Assembly: GCF_003260015.1 (NCBI RefSeq)
Contig: NZ_QCXS01000003.1
Span: 1,044,315-1,108,314, forward strand
DNA: 64,000 nt
From: Nakamurella deserti
GTDB lineage: Bacteria > Actinomycetota > Actinomycetes > Mycobacteriales > Nakamurellaceae
Direction: 5' to 3'
The notes beneath the pieces were generated by a model. That model ran no database searches and had not been told where the DNA came from. It saw only the letters and a list, made by a program, of their open reading frames with translations. The translations under genes were made by a program, and so were the position numbers. This document shows, one piece after another, positions 26,993-36,095 of this stretch. Numbering within the stretch: the first letter of the stretch is position 1; each line of letters starts with the position of its first letter.

Positions 26993-27045
26993 GGAAGGAC
27001 CTCCGCCCGGCGGACGGTGCAGCGTGGGGCCGTTGCGACGATCAT
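26980..27045 (-). CDS. Candidate 21-codon leader ORF overlapping the amidotransferase start
   Basis: A short ORF (MIVATAPRCTVRRAEVLPCA plus A) starts with ATG 8 nt after a perfect GGAGG and stops inside the first codons of the amidotransferase gene, overlapping it by 13 nt in another frame. It contains two Cys and three Arg. The SD, the ATG and the overlap together suggest translational coupling or an attenuation-like leader. It may simply be chance in GC-rich DNA. The remaining upstream gap to 27285 shows no other feature. Confidence 0.4.
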   Translation of the reverse strand: MIVATAPRCTVRRAEVLPCAA

Positions 27046-27285
27046 GGTCAGATCCTCCGGTGGGTCCGTGGTCGGCCTGTCCCGCTCGGGCGCGTGGGGC
27101 CTCCACGAGCACACCTCGGACGGGCCCCGGCCGCACGCCGAGAGGGCGATCGTCACCGCATCCCGGGGGCCCACGACCGTCCGTGTCCGTCTCGCGGCAT
27201 CCACCGCGCACCGTCGGGGGCGACGACGACGTCGCCCGTCGACCGTACCCGGCGCCGTTGTGGCTGGTCGAGGGGGGTACGACGG

Positions 27286-28539
27286 TCAGCCAGGGGCGAG
27301 CGGCACCCCGAGGACACGGTCGTCGCCGTCGGTCGGCTCACCCCGGCCGTCGGTGTTGTTGGTGAGGATCCACAGCGTGCCGTCGGGGGCGACGGTGACG
27401 TCGCGGAGCCGCCCGTAGGTGCCGTCGTACAGCTCCGTCGACGCCGCGGGATCCGCGAGGTCGACGGCACGCAGCCGTTCACCCCGCAGGTTGGCGATGA
27501 ACAGCGTGTCCCCGGCGATCGCCACACCGCTGGGGCTCGCGTCCCCGGTCGCCCACTGCTGCACCGGGTCGACGAAGCCGTCGACCCCGACGGCCCCTTC
27601 GTGCGTCGGCCAGCCGTAGTTGCCCCCGGGTTCGATGCGGTTGAGTTCGTCCCAGGTGTTCTGGCCGAACTCCGCCGCCCACAACTGTCCGGACGCGTCC
27701 CAGGCGATGCCCTGCGGATTGCGGTGGCCCATCGAGTACATCGGGTTGCCGGCGACGGGGTTGTCGGCGGGGACGTCGCCGTCGGGGGTGAGCCGCAGGA
27801 TCTTGCCGTTGACGCTGTCCGGATCCTGCGGGGTGTCCCGCTGCTGGGCGTCACCGGTGGTCACGTAGAGCATGCCGTCGGGACCGAAGGCGATGCGGCC
27901 GCCGTTGTGGGTGCTGTTCTTGACGATGCCCTCGAAAACGGTCTCGGCCGGCCCGAGGCCGAACCCTGCGGCCGCGTCGCCGGTGAGTGGCATCCGGACG
28001 ATGCGGTTGTCGTCGGCACCGGTGAAGTAGGCGTAGAGCATCGTCGGTGCGTCGGCCGGGTAGGGGGCCAGACCCAGCAGGCCGCCCTCGCCGCGGGCGG
28101 CGACGCCTTCGACGGTGCCGACCTCGCGGAGGCCGTCGCCGCCGACCTGCCGGATCAGGCCGGTGTCGCGCTCGCTGACCAGCGGGGTGTCGTCGACGAA
28201 GACCACCGACCAGGGCGCGTCCAGGCCGGTGACGACATCGGTCGGCTCACCGGCGGGGCGGACGGGTCCGGTCACCGAGGCGGTGGACGGGGTGGCGGAT
28301 CCGGCTGACGGCTCGACCGTGGTGGCCGGCGCGGCGGTGGTGGAGGCCGGCGTGACGGCGGTGGTGGCCGGTGCGACGGCGCTGGTGCCGGCGCTCGGCG
28401 GTGCGGGGGTGGAGCCCAGGGTCGAGCCGGCCGGCGTGGACGCCGGGGCCGCGCCCTCCGACGAACACGCCGCCACACCGAACGTCGTGACGGCGAGCAA
28501 CGCGACGAGGCGTCGGGACACGGCGGGTCGGCGGCTCAT
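27286..28539 (-). CDS. Secreted lipoprotein PQQ-type sugar (glucose/sorbosone) dehydrogenase
   Basis: A 417-residue protein with a basic N terminus, a hydrophobic signal segment and a lipobox (TTFGVAAC), so it is probably an acylated, membrane-attached exported lipoprotein. A Thr/Ala/Pro-rich linker of about 75 residues follows, then a soluble glucose-dehydrogenase-type beta-propeller: DAPWSVVFVDDTPLVSERD, RGEGGLLGLAP, THNGGRIAFGPDGMLYVTTG, GHRNPQGIAWD and EPGGNYGWPTHEG. These include the family's catalytic and PQQ/Ca-binding segments. Some relatives do not use PQQ, so the cofactor is inferred. It is divergent from the S8-like gene pair. Confidence 0.88.
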   Translation of the reverse strand: MSRRPAVSRRLVALLAVTTFGVAACSSEGAAPASTPAGSTLGSTPAPPSAGTSAVAPATTAVTPASTTAAPATTVEPSAGSATPSTASVTGPVRPAGEPTDVVTGLDAPWSVVFVDDTPLVSERDTGLIRQVGGDGLREVGTVEGVAARGEGGLLGLAPYPADAPTMLYAYFTGADDNRIVRMPLTGDAAAGFGLGPAETVFEGIVKNSTHNGGRIAFGPDGMLYVTTGDAQQRDTPQDPDSVNGKILRLTPDGDVPADNPVAGNPMYSMGHRNPQGIAWDASGQLWAAEFGQNTWDELNRIEPGGNYGWPTHEGAVGVDGFVDPVQQWATGDASPSGVAIAGDTLFIANLRGERLRAVDLADPAASTELYDGTYGRLRDVTVAPDGTLWILTNNTDGRGEPTDGDDRVLGVPLAPG

Positions 28540-28641
28540 CCCTCCACCGTGCCCAGCAGGTCAAGGACTGTCAAAGACCAAAGTCCCGGCGAAGGTCACC
28601 TCAAAGATATATCTGGACACGGAGCGTCACTCATCTCATCA

Positions 28642-28669
28642 TTGAGTCACTGATGTGCGACGCTACGTC
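28642..28669 (+). promoter_or_regulatory. Candidate promoter for the S8-like gene pair
   Basis: TTGAGT at 28642-28647, a 16-nt spacer and TACGTC at 28664-28669 give a plausible -35/-10 pair about 24 nt before the TTG start. The surrounding divergent gap is unusually AT-rich for this window and also contains the palindrome AGATATATCT at 28605-28614. Confidence 0.3.
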
Positions 28670-28692
28670 GCCGCCCGTTCGAGCGAGGTCCG

Positions 28693-31600
28693 TTGCGTAC
28701 TCCACTCAACCGTCTGCTGCTCGCTGCGTTCGTCGGGCTTCTGACGGTTCCCGCCGCCGCCGCTCCGGCGACCGGCGCTCCCGTCACCGTGGTGATCACC
28801 CTGTCGAACCCGCTGCTCGACGTGCCACTGGCGGCGCGGGCCGGGGCGATCGACGCCGCCCGCGCCGCCGTGTTCGCCGACCTCCGCGGGCCGGCTCCCC
28901 GGGATGTCGCCGCGTCGCGCAGCGCCAGCGTGATCGTCGCGACCGTCACGCCCGCCCAGCGCTCGTGGCTGGCCGCCGACCCGCGGGTGGCCGCGGTGAC
29001 GGTGGATGCGCCGTTGCCCGCTGCCGCGCCCGTCCCCGCGGACGCGGCCGCCGATCGCACCGTGCTACCGCCGTTCACCGTGCCCGACGCCGCCTGCACC
29101 GGCACGCAGGACGCCCCGCAGCTGGAACCGGAGTCGCTGCAGACCCTGAACGTGCGTTCCGACGATCCCACGGCAGCCACCGCGGCGGCCCTGGGCTACG
29201 ACGGCAGCGGCGTGACCGTGGGCATCGTGACCACCAACCTGGACCCGGGCGCACCGAACTTCATCCGACCGGACGGATCCCGGGTGGTGGTGGACTACCG
29301 CACCTATGTCGCCGACGGCACCCGGCAGGTCGGTGAGGCCGTCGAGGCGTTCGGCGACGTCTCGGCCGTCGGCTCGCAGGGCGTGGTGACCTACGACCTC
29401 GCCGACGTCGTCGACCCGGCCGCGACCACCCTGCCGGGCGGGCACTGCTGGGTCCGTGTGGTCGGGACCGCGCCCGGCGCCGACATCGTCGCCACCAACG
29501 CCTACGACCACGACGACCTGACGACCGCCGGCGCCGTGTTGTCGATCGACCACGCGGTGGCGGCCGGGGTCGACGTCCTGTCCGAATCGTTCGGTTCGAC
29601 GATGGTGCCCGAGGTCGGCTCGTGGTCGGCGATCCAGGCCGCCAATGACGCCGCGATCGACGCCGGCGTCACCGTCGTCGTGTCCTCCGGGGACGGTGCG
29701 GGCGCGTCCACCGTCACCAACCCGGCCACCGATCCGCGGGTCATCGCCGTCGGCGCGAGCACCAACGGCCGGCTGCCCGTCCAGATCGGCGCCTACGGCA
29801 CACCCGGGTCGGGCAACGGCACCTGGCGCAACGGCACCACCGCGACGCTGTCGTCGGCGGGCGTGACCCAGACGGGTCGCACCATCGACGTGGTCGCGCC
29901 CGGCGACGCCGGTTGGACGAGCTGTGTGGCCGGACCGCGTTTCCAGGGGTGCGACGCCCTGGACGGTCAGACCCCGAGCGACATCGCGAAGTTCGGCGGC
30001 ACCAGCCTGTCCGCGCCGCTCACCGCCGGGGTCGTCGCACTCGTCGTGCAGGCCTACCGGGACGGCCACGGCGGTGCGGATCCGACACCGGCGCAGGTCA
30101 AGCAGATCGTGACGTCCACGGCCGGGGACCTCGGCCTGCCCGCCGACCAGCAGGGTTCCGGGCAGGTGGACGCCTACGCCGCGGTCCTCGCCGCCCGGTC
30201 CCTCCCCGCGCCCGGGCTCACCACGCCCACCGCCGGCGCCGCCGCACCGGCCGCTCCCGGCACCACCCTGGTCAGCGCGGACAGCCAGTTCACCGTCGAC
30301 GGCGCCGCGCCGGCGGTGCTGCGCACCGAAGTGACCAACACCGGGACGACACCGGTCACGCTGACGCCGTCCGTCACCACCGACGTCGTCGACACCGCGG
30401 CGGGTTCCGTCCGTCCGGTGACCTTCGACCCGGCCGCCCCGGTGTTTACCGCCGGTGAGGGCGGCGGGAAGTTCGGTGCCGCTCCGGTCGCCTTCGACGT
30501 GCCGGCCGGGGCCGCGTGGGTGCGGCTGCGGATCAACGCCACTCCCACCACCGTCGATCCGATGGCCGCCGTGCAGGCCTCCGTGCTGACGCCCGACGGC
30601 ACCCTCGCCGCGTTCGGAGACGGCGAGAACGGCCTGCTGGCGCTGCTCGCCCGGCCAGAGGCCGGCACCTGGACCGCGGTCATGCAGGCGGGCGCCCCTG
30701 TCCCCTGGGTCGGCGACCTCATCGTCGACACCGCCGTCCGCCACACGGTCGCGACGGCGGAGCCGCTGACCATCGCGCCGGGCGCCACCGTCCCCGTCGC
30801 CGTCACGGTGCCCGCCGCCACGGAGGTCGGCGACACCGTCGCGACCCTGCGGGTGGGATCCGGTCTCGCACTGCCGGTGGTGCAGCGGCGCGCCCTGGAT
30901 CTGTCCGGCGGGTCCGCCTCGGTGTCGGGGACGGTGGCCCCGGTCGGCGCGGACCGGGAGCCGTTCCAGACCGGCACCTGGGAGTTCGACGTGGAACCGG
31001 GGCACCGATCGCTGTCGGCGGCTCTGCGGGTGTCGGACATGGCCATCGAGGCGACCGGCGTGCTGATCGACCCTGACGGGGTCGTCCGGTCCACCATCGC
31101 CGGGATCAGTTCCCCGGCCGGCGGCGGACTGGACCTGGCCCAGACCGTGGCCGACCCGACCCCCGGGCGCTGGCGGTACACCCTGCTGTTCTTCCAGGCC
31201 TACTACCCGACGCCGGTGGCTGCCGCGCCGTTCACCGTGGACCTGTCGCTCGACGGCGTGCGGCCGGCCGCCGACGGACTGCCCGTGGCCGTGACGTCGG
31301 TCGCCGGGACCACGGTGCCGGCTGTCCTGACCGTCACCAACCCGGGCACGACGCCGCTGTCGCTGCGGGTCGACGCGCGGACCGACGAGACCGCCGAGGT
31401 GGAACTCGCCCCTCAGGGCGCCGACGCCGCGGTACCGCTCCCCGTCATCGGTGGGCAGACGCTGCCGTCCTTCGCGGTGCCGTTCTTCACCACCGGGCTC
31501 CGCCTGACCAGTGACGCCGACGTGGCCACCGTGCCCGGCCTGCAGGCGCCGCTCGGTTACCCGGATCTGGTCGGCGCACCCGCAACCTCCTCCGCCGTCA

Positions 31601-32280
31601 CCGCGTCCGGTCCCGTGACGGCCGGTTTCTGGACCACCTCGCAGTCGGTGCCCGGACCGGTCGGTGACGTCCGCTCACCCGACGGAACGGCGACCGTGCG
31701 GGCGGTGGCCACCACGCTGCGGTACGACCCGTCGATCACCGATGCGGACGGCGCCCCCTTCGTCACCGAGACCGGACTGTCCCCGGCGGCTGACCCGGTG
31801 GTGGTGGCGCCGGGCGCGACCGCGACCGTCCAGGTCCGCATCCCGGTGCCGGACCGGGTCGGCGACACCGTGGCCGGCAGGCTCGCACTGGTCACCGCAG
31901 CGACTCCCGCGACCGATCCCGATCGGAACGCCTCGGGGGCGTCGTCCGGCGACGTCGTCGCGGTGTTTCCCTACTCCTACTCGGTCGTGGCCCCGGAGCC
32001 CGCTCCCACCACCGACCCGGCGCCGACCTCCGAGGTCGTCGTCCCCACGACGCCGTCGCCGTCCGGGCCCACGACACCGGCGACCGCGTCCACGACGGCC
32101 ACCACTCCTACGACCGCTGCCACCGCGACGACCGCCGCGGCACCCAGCCGGACCGCCGACGGCCCCCTGGCCCACACCGGCGCCGATCCGCGGACCCCGG
32201 GGGTGTGGGGCCTGGGGCTGCTCGCCCTCGGCGCCGTTCTGCTGGTCGCCGCCCGGCAGCGGCGCCGCCGCTCCTCCTGA
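28693..32280 (+). CDS. Large wall-anchored subtilisin-fold (S8-like) protein, first of a tandem pair
   Basis: A 1195-residue exported protein with a signal peptide (RLLLAAFVGLLTVPAAAAPA), an N-terminal prodomain-like region, and a subtilisin-like domain at about 155-500. A long repeat-like beta region (about 500-1090), a Thr/Pro-rich stalk, the sorting signal LAHTG (1159-1163), one helix and a basic tail follow. LAxTG is the class E sortase type. The Ser motif GTSLSAPLTAG is intact (Ser about 438). Where subtilisins have D-T/S-G the sequence reads VGIVTTNLD, no HGTHVAG is present, and the oxyanion region is VVVSSGDG rather than AAGN. The catalytic triad thus looks altered or lost. The TTG start places the signal peptide correctly. 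Confidence 0.8.
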   Translation: MRTPLNRLLLAAFVGLLTVPAAAAPATGAPVTVVITLSNPLLDVPLAARAGAIDAARAAVFADLRGPAPRDVAASRSASVIVATVTPAQRSWLAADPRVAAVTVDAPLPAAAPVPADAAADRTVLPPFTVPDAACTGTQDAPQLEPESLQTLNVRSDDPTAATAAALGYDGSGVTVGIVTTNLDPGAPNFIRPDGSRVVVDYRTYVADGTRQVGEAVEAFGDVSAVGSQGVVTYDLADVVDPAATTLPGGHCWVRVVGTAPGADIVATNAYDHDDLTTAGAVLSIDHAVAAGVDVLSESFGSTMVPEVGSWSAIQAANDAAIDAGVTVVVSSGDGAGASTVTNPATDPRVIAVGASTNGRLPVQIGAYGTPGSGNGTWRNGTTATLSSAGVTQTGRTIDVVAPGDAGWTSCVAGPRFQGCDALDGQTPSDIAKFGGTSLSAPLTAGVVALVVQAYRDGHGGADPTPAQVKQIVTSTAGDLGLPADQQGSGQVDAYAAVLAARSLPAPGLTTPTAGAAAPAAPGTTLVSADSQFTVDGAAPAVLRTEVTNTGTTPVTLTPSVTTDVVDTAAGSVRPVTFDPAAPVFTAGEGGGKFGAAPVAFDVPAGAAWVRLRINATPTTVDPMAAVQASVLTPDGTLAAFGDGENGLLALLARPEAGTWTAVMQAGAPVPWVGDLIVDTAVRHTVATAEPLTIAPGATVPVAVTVPAATEVGDTVATLRVGSGLALPVVQRRALDLSGGSASVSGTVAPVGADREPFQTGTWEFDVEPGHRSLSAALRVSDMAIEATGVLIDPDGVVRSTIAGISSPAGGGLDLAQTVADPTPGRWRYTLLFFQAYYPTPVAAAPFTVDLSLDGVRPAADGLPVAVTSVAGTTVPAVLTVTNPGTTPLSLRVDARTDETAEVELAPQGADAAVPLPVIGGQTLPSFAVPFFTTGLRLTSDADVATVPGLQAPLGYPDLVGAPATSSAVTASGPVTAGFWTTSQSVPGPVGDVRSPDGTATVRAVATTLRYDPSITDADGAPFVTETGLSPAADPVVVAPGATATVQVRIPVPDRVGDTVAGRLALVTAATPATDPDRNASGASSGDVVAVFPYSYSVVAPEPAPTTDPAPTSEVVVPTTPSPSGPTTPATASTTATTPTTAATATTAAAPSRTADGPLAHTGADPRTPGVWGLGLLALGAVLLVAARQRRRRSS

Positions 32281-32316
32281 CCGCGCCCACCGAGTCACCG
32301 ACCCCGGAAGAGATCC

Positions 32317-35300
32317 ATGCGCACACTCCCCCGGCTGCTGCTGGCCGCCGTCCTCGCCGCCCCCGTGACCGTCACGACCGTCCCGGCGGCGGTGGCCGCG
32401 CCAGCTGCCGGACCGTCGGTCACCGTGGTCGTCACCATGGCCGACGACCTCGGCGGCGTCCCCGCCGCCGACCGCGCGGAACGGGCGGCGGCCGAGCAGG
32501 GCGCCGTCCTGGCCGACCTGGCCGGCGACGTCCCGATCGACGTCGCGCACCTGGGCACCGGCAACGTCCTGATCGCCACCGTGACCCCCGAGCAGCGGGT
32601 GGCCCTGGCCGCCGACCCCCGGGTCGCCGCGGTCGGCGTCGACACCGCGGTCGCGCCGCCGGTCACCGCGCCGGACCTGGGCGCGGACGCGGCGGCCGCC
32701 CTGTCCACGACGGCCGCCGTACCGGCCGCGGCCACCGCGCCGCCGGTGGCCGCCCCGTCGGATGCCTGCACCGGAACCGAGGACGCACCCCAACTGGAGC
32801 CGGAGGCGCTCGGGGTGATGAACGTCCGCTCCGAGGACCCGGACGCCGCCACCGCCGCGGCCCTGGGCTACGACGGCAGCGATGTCACCATCGGCATCAT
32901 CACCAACAGCATCGACCCGGCGTCACCCGACTTCATCCGGCCCGACGGGTCGCGGGTCATCACCGACTACCGGGTGTACGGCGCGGGCGGGGCGGCCGTC
33001 GGCGGTGAAGCCGGGGAGGCCTTCGGTGACGTGTCCTCGATCGGCGCCCAGGGTGTGGTGACCTACGACCTGGCCGACACGGTCGCCCCGGCCGCGGTCA
33101 CCCTGCCCGGCGGGCACTGCTGGATCCGGGTGGTCGGCGTCGCGCCGGCCGCCGACCTGGTCGTGGGCAACGTCCAGGACCAGGGCGACCTCACCGTGGC
33201 CGGCATCCTGCAGGCCGTCGACTACGCGGTCGGTGTCGCCGGCGTCGACATCCTCAGCGAGTCGCTCGGGCTGCCCATCGTCCCCGACACCGGTCTCCGG
33301 TCCGCCGTGCAGGCGGTGAACACCGCCGCAGTCGCGGCGGGCGTCACCGTCGTGGTGTCCAGCGGCGACGCCGGCCCCAACAACACCATCGAGGTCCCGG
33401 CGGCGCTGCCGGGTGTCATCTCCGTGGGCGCGACGTCGACCGCCCGCCTCTTCGCGCAGGTCGGCGGGCTGGGCATCAGCCGCTTCGGTGCCGGCACCTG
33501 GGACAACGGGGCCCCGGCGTTCTTCTCCTCGTCCGGCACCACGATGAGCGCACGCACCGTGGATCTCGTCGCCCCCGGGGTCGCCGGATGGAGCAGTTGC
33601 TCGACCGACCCGAGGTTCCAGGAGTGCACCGCCGTCGGCGACGCCGGCCGGCGGTCCGACCTGATCCCGTTCGCCGGGACCAGCGAGTCGGCGCCGTTCG
33701 TCGCCGGGATCGCCGCGCTGGTCATCGAGGCCTACCGGGACGGTCACGGCGGCGCCCGGCCGACCCCGGACCAGGTGCGCCGCATCCTCACCGGCACCGC
33801 CACCGACCTCGGTCTGCCGGCCGAGGTCCAGGGCAACGGCCAGGTCGACGCCCTCGCCGCGGTGACCGCGGCGCGGCACCTGCCCGCAGCCGGCCTCGAG
33901 CCCGCCGACGGCCCGTCGGTCAGCGGTGAGGAGACGCTGGTCGCCGACGTCGACCGGATCGCCGCCACCCGCACCGGTTCCCTGCCGGTCGAGGTGACGG
34001 TGACCAACACCGGCCCCACCCCGATGGCGCTGGACGACCTGTCGTTGACCGAGGACACCGTCACCGCGCGCTCGTCGTACCCGGTGTCCTTCGCCGACGA
34101 CGCGGTCCCCTACCTCGACGGGTTCTCGTCGACGCTGGTCGGCGGGCAGCCGCTGATCGCCACGACGCAGGCCGTCGAGATCCCGGCCGGGCTGCCGTGG
34201 GCCCGGCTGCAGCTGCTCACCGGGCTGACCGGCGACACCCCGACCGACTTCGTGCAGCTGACCGCGATCGCACCGGACGGCCGTTTCGTCAACGCCGGCT
34301 TCTCGACGTCCGGCATCCAGCTGACGCTGCCGAGTCCCGACGCCGGCACCTGGACGGTCGTCGCGCAGTCCCTGCAGGCGTCACCGTTCGTCGGGGTGCT
34401 GGCGGTGGACCTGGCCGCCCGGACACCGGTGGCCGCCGTCGCCGCGTCCACCCCGGTACTCGCCCCCGGCGCGTCCGCGCAGGTCACCACGGTCCTGCCG
34501 GCACCGATCGGGCCCGGCGACCGCATCACCACCCTGCGGGTCGCCGACCGGCTGAGCATCCCGGTGGTTCTACGATCGCCCGCGGACCTGACCACCCGGG
34601 ACCGGGTCAGCCTCACCACACCGCTGCTGCCCACCGCGGGTCGCCGGGGCGCGGCCCAGCAGACGGCGACCTGGGACGTGGACGTGCCGCCCGGCCACCG
34701 CTCGCTGTCCGCGGTCGCCGGGGTGGCCGGCGAGATCGAGGTGGTCAGCGTGCTCGTCCTGATCGACCCCGACGGAAACCCGGTGTCCGTGGCGGGCATC
34801 GGCACCGGGGCCGACGCCGGCTTGGGAGGCCGGGGCGCGCAGAGCACCGTTCCCGATCCCGCGCCGGGCCGCTGGCAGGTCCAGCTGCAGGTGTTCGGGT
34901 CGGCCTACGAGGTCGCGGCGATCGACGTGCCGCTGCAGGTGGACCTCGCCCTGGACGCGGTCGCACCCCTGGCCACCGGGCTGCCCGCGGGCACGGAGAT
35001 CCCGCAGGGCAGCGACCTGCCCGTGACCCTGTCGGTGACCAACCCGGGCGGCGGTGCTCTCACCGTGGTCGGTGACGCCCGGACCTCCGGCCAGGTCGAC
35101 GTCGCGCTGCCGGCCGCGGCCGGCGACGGGCCGGTGACGCTCCCGGCCATGGCGGACCAGCAGCAGCCGCTGTACCTGGTGCCGCCGTTCAGCACACGGG
35201 TGACCGCCACCGCCGACGCCACCGTCGCGAGCGCGTTCGGCCTCTACGACGCGACCGGCCGCAGCGAGTTCGCCCCCGTCGGCGGGCCGCTCACGGCGAC

Positions 35301-35997
35301 CGCCGAGGCCCCGGTCCTGGCCGGTCCGTGGCGTGCTCTGTTCGCCGTCCCCGGGGCGGTCACCGATCCCGCACCCGCCGGTACCGCCACCGTCACCGCC
35401 ACGGCGCGGACCGCCGGGTTCGACACCACGGTCACCGATACCGCCGGCGTGCCGTGGATGGCGGCCGCCGGCCGCGCCGGGACGGGCACCACCCTGCCGG
35501 CTGGGGCCACCGGAACGCTGTCGGCCGTCCTGCACGCCGACGCACCGGTGGGCACGACCGTCACCGGGTTCCTGGCCGTGGAGACGGTGGTGACCCAGGT
35601 GCCCGGCAACGCCGCGTACCTCGACGCCGGCTCCACCACCGGCGACGTGCTGGCCGTGTTCCCGTACTCCTACGTCGTCGGGGCGCCCGTACCGACCCCG
35701 CCGACGGAACCGACGGGACCGACCGGGCCGACCGGGCCGACGGGGCCGACCGCTCCACCGGACCCGACCGGATCGGTGGTCCCCGCCACGGCGGTGGCGC
35801 CGCCGATCGTTCCGGGCCCGACCCGCACGACGCCGTCGACCACTCCGACGGCACCGACCCGGCAGGCCGACGGTTCTCTGGCGTACACCGGTGCGGACGC
35901 GCGGACGCCGGGGCTCTGGGGGCTCGCCCTGCTCGCGGTCGGTGCCGGTGTCGTCGTCGCGGCCCGGCGGCGGCGCCCGGACGGACACCACGGATAG
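32317..35997 (+). CDS. Large wall-anchored subtilisin-fold (S8-like) protein, second of a tandem pair
   Basis: A 1226-residue paralogue of the preceding gene, 36 nt downstream and probably in the same operon (GGAAGAG before the ATG). It has the same architecture: signal peptide (LLLAAVLAAPVTVTTVPAAV), prodomain, S8-like domain, a beta-rich region, a Pro/Thr/Gly stalk, LAYTG at about 1188-1192, a helix and basic tail. Similarity to its neighbour is highest in the S8-like domain (ATAAALGYDGS, FIRPDGSRV, AFGDVSS, TLPGGHCW, then AYRDGHGG). GTSESAPFVAG keeps the serine (about 456), but the Asp site reads IGIITNSID and no HGTH is found; VVVSSGDAG replaces the Asn motif. Active protease or catalytically altered surface protein cannot be decided from sequence. 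Confidence 0.8.
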   Translation: MRTLPRLLLAAVLAAPVTVTTVPAAVAAPAAGPSVTVVVTMADDLGGVPAADRAERAAAEQGAVLADLAGDVPIDVAHLGTGNVLIATVTPEQRVALAADPRVAAVGVDTAVAPPVTAPDLGADAAAALSTTAAVPAAATAPPVAAPSDACTGTEDAPQLEPEALGVMNVRSEDPDAATAAALGYDGSDVTIGIITNSIDPASPDFIRPDGSRVITDYRVYGAGGAAVGGEAGEAFGDVSSIGAQGVVTYDLADTVAPAAVTLPGGHCWIRVVGVAPAADLVVGNVQDQGDLTVAGILQAVDYAVGVAGVDILSESLGLPIVPDTGLRSAVQAVNTAAVAAGVTVVVSSGDAGPNNTIEVPAALPGVISVGATSTARLFAQVGGLGISRFGAGTWDNGAPAFFSSSGTTMSARTVDLVAPGVAGWSSCSTDPRFQECTAVGDAGRRSDLIPFAGTSESAPFVAGIAALVIEAYRDGHGGARPTPDQVRRILTGTATDLGLPAEVQGNGQVDALAAVTAARHLPAAGLEPADGPSVSGEETLVADVDRIAATRTGSLPVEVTVTNTGPTPMALDDLSLTEDTVTARSSYPVSFADDAVPYLDGFSSTLVGGQPLIATTQAVEIPAGLPWARLQLLTGLTGDTPTDFVQLTAIAPDGRFVNAGFSTSGIQLTLPSPDAGTWTVVAQSLQASPFVGVLAVDLAARTPVAAVAASTPVLAPGASAQVTTVLPAPIGPGDRITTLRVADRLSIPVVLRSPADLTTRDRVSLTTPLLPTAGRRGAAQQTATWDVDVPPGHRSLSAVAGVAGEIEVVSVLVLIDPDGNPVSVAGIGTGADAGLGGRGAQSTVPDPAPGRWQVQLQVFGSAYEVAAIDVPLQVDLALDAVAPLATGLPAGTEIPQGSDLPVTLSVTNPGGGALTVVGDARTSGQVDVALPAAAGDGPVTLPAMADQQQPLYLVPPFSTRVTATADATVASAFGLYDATGRSEFAPVGGPLTATAEAPVLAGPWRALFAVPGAVTDPAPAGTATVTATARTAGFDTTVTDTAGVPWMAAAGRAGTGTTLPAGATGTLSAVLHADAPVGTTVTGFLAVETVVTQVPGNAAYLDAGSTTGDVLAVFPYSYVVGAPVPTPPTEPTGPTGPTGPTGPTAPPDPTGSVVPATAVAPPIVPGPTRTTPSTTPTAPTRQADGSLAYTGADARTPGLWGLALLAVGAGVVVAARRRRPDGHHG

Positions 35998-36095
35998 ACC
36001 CGGAACGGGGAATGGGCCCGTCGACGTGACGGTTGTGAGCGTCGGCGGGCTCCATCGCGGGCACTGCTGCAACGACAGTGCCAGCGAGGAGACGC

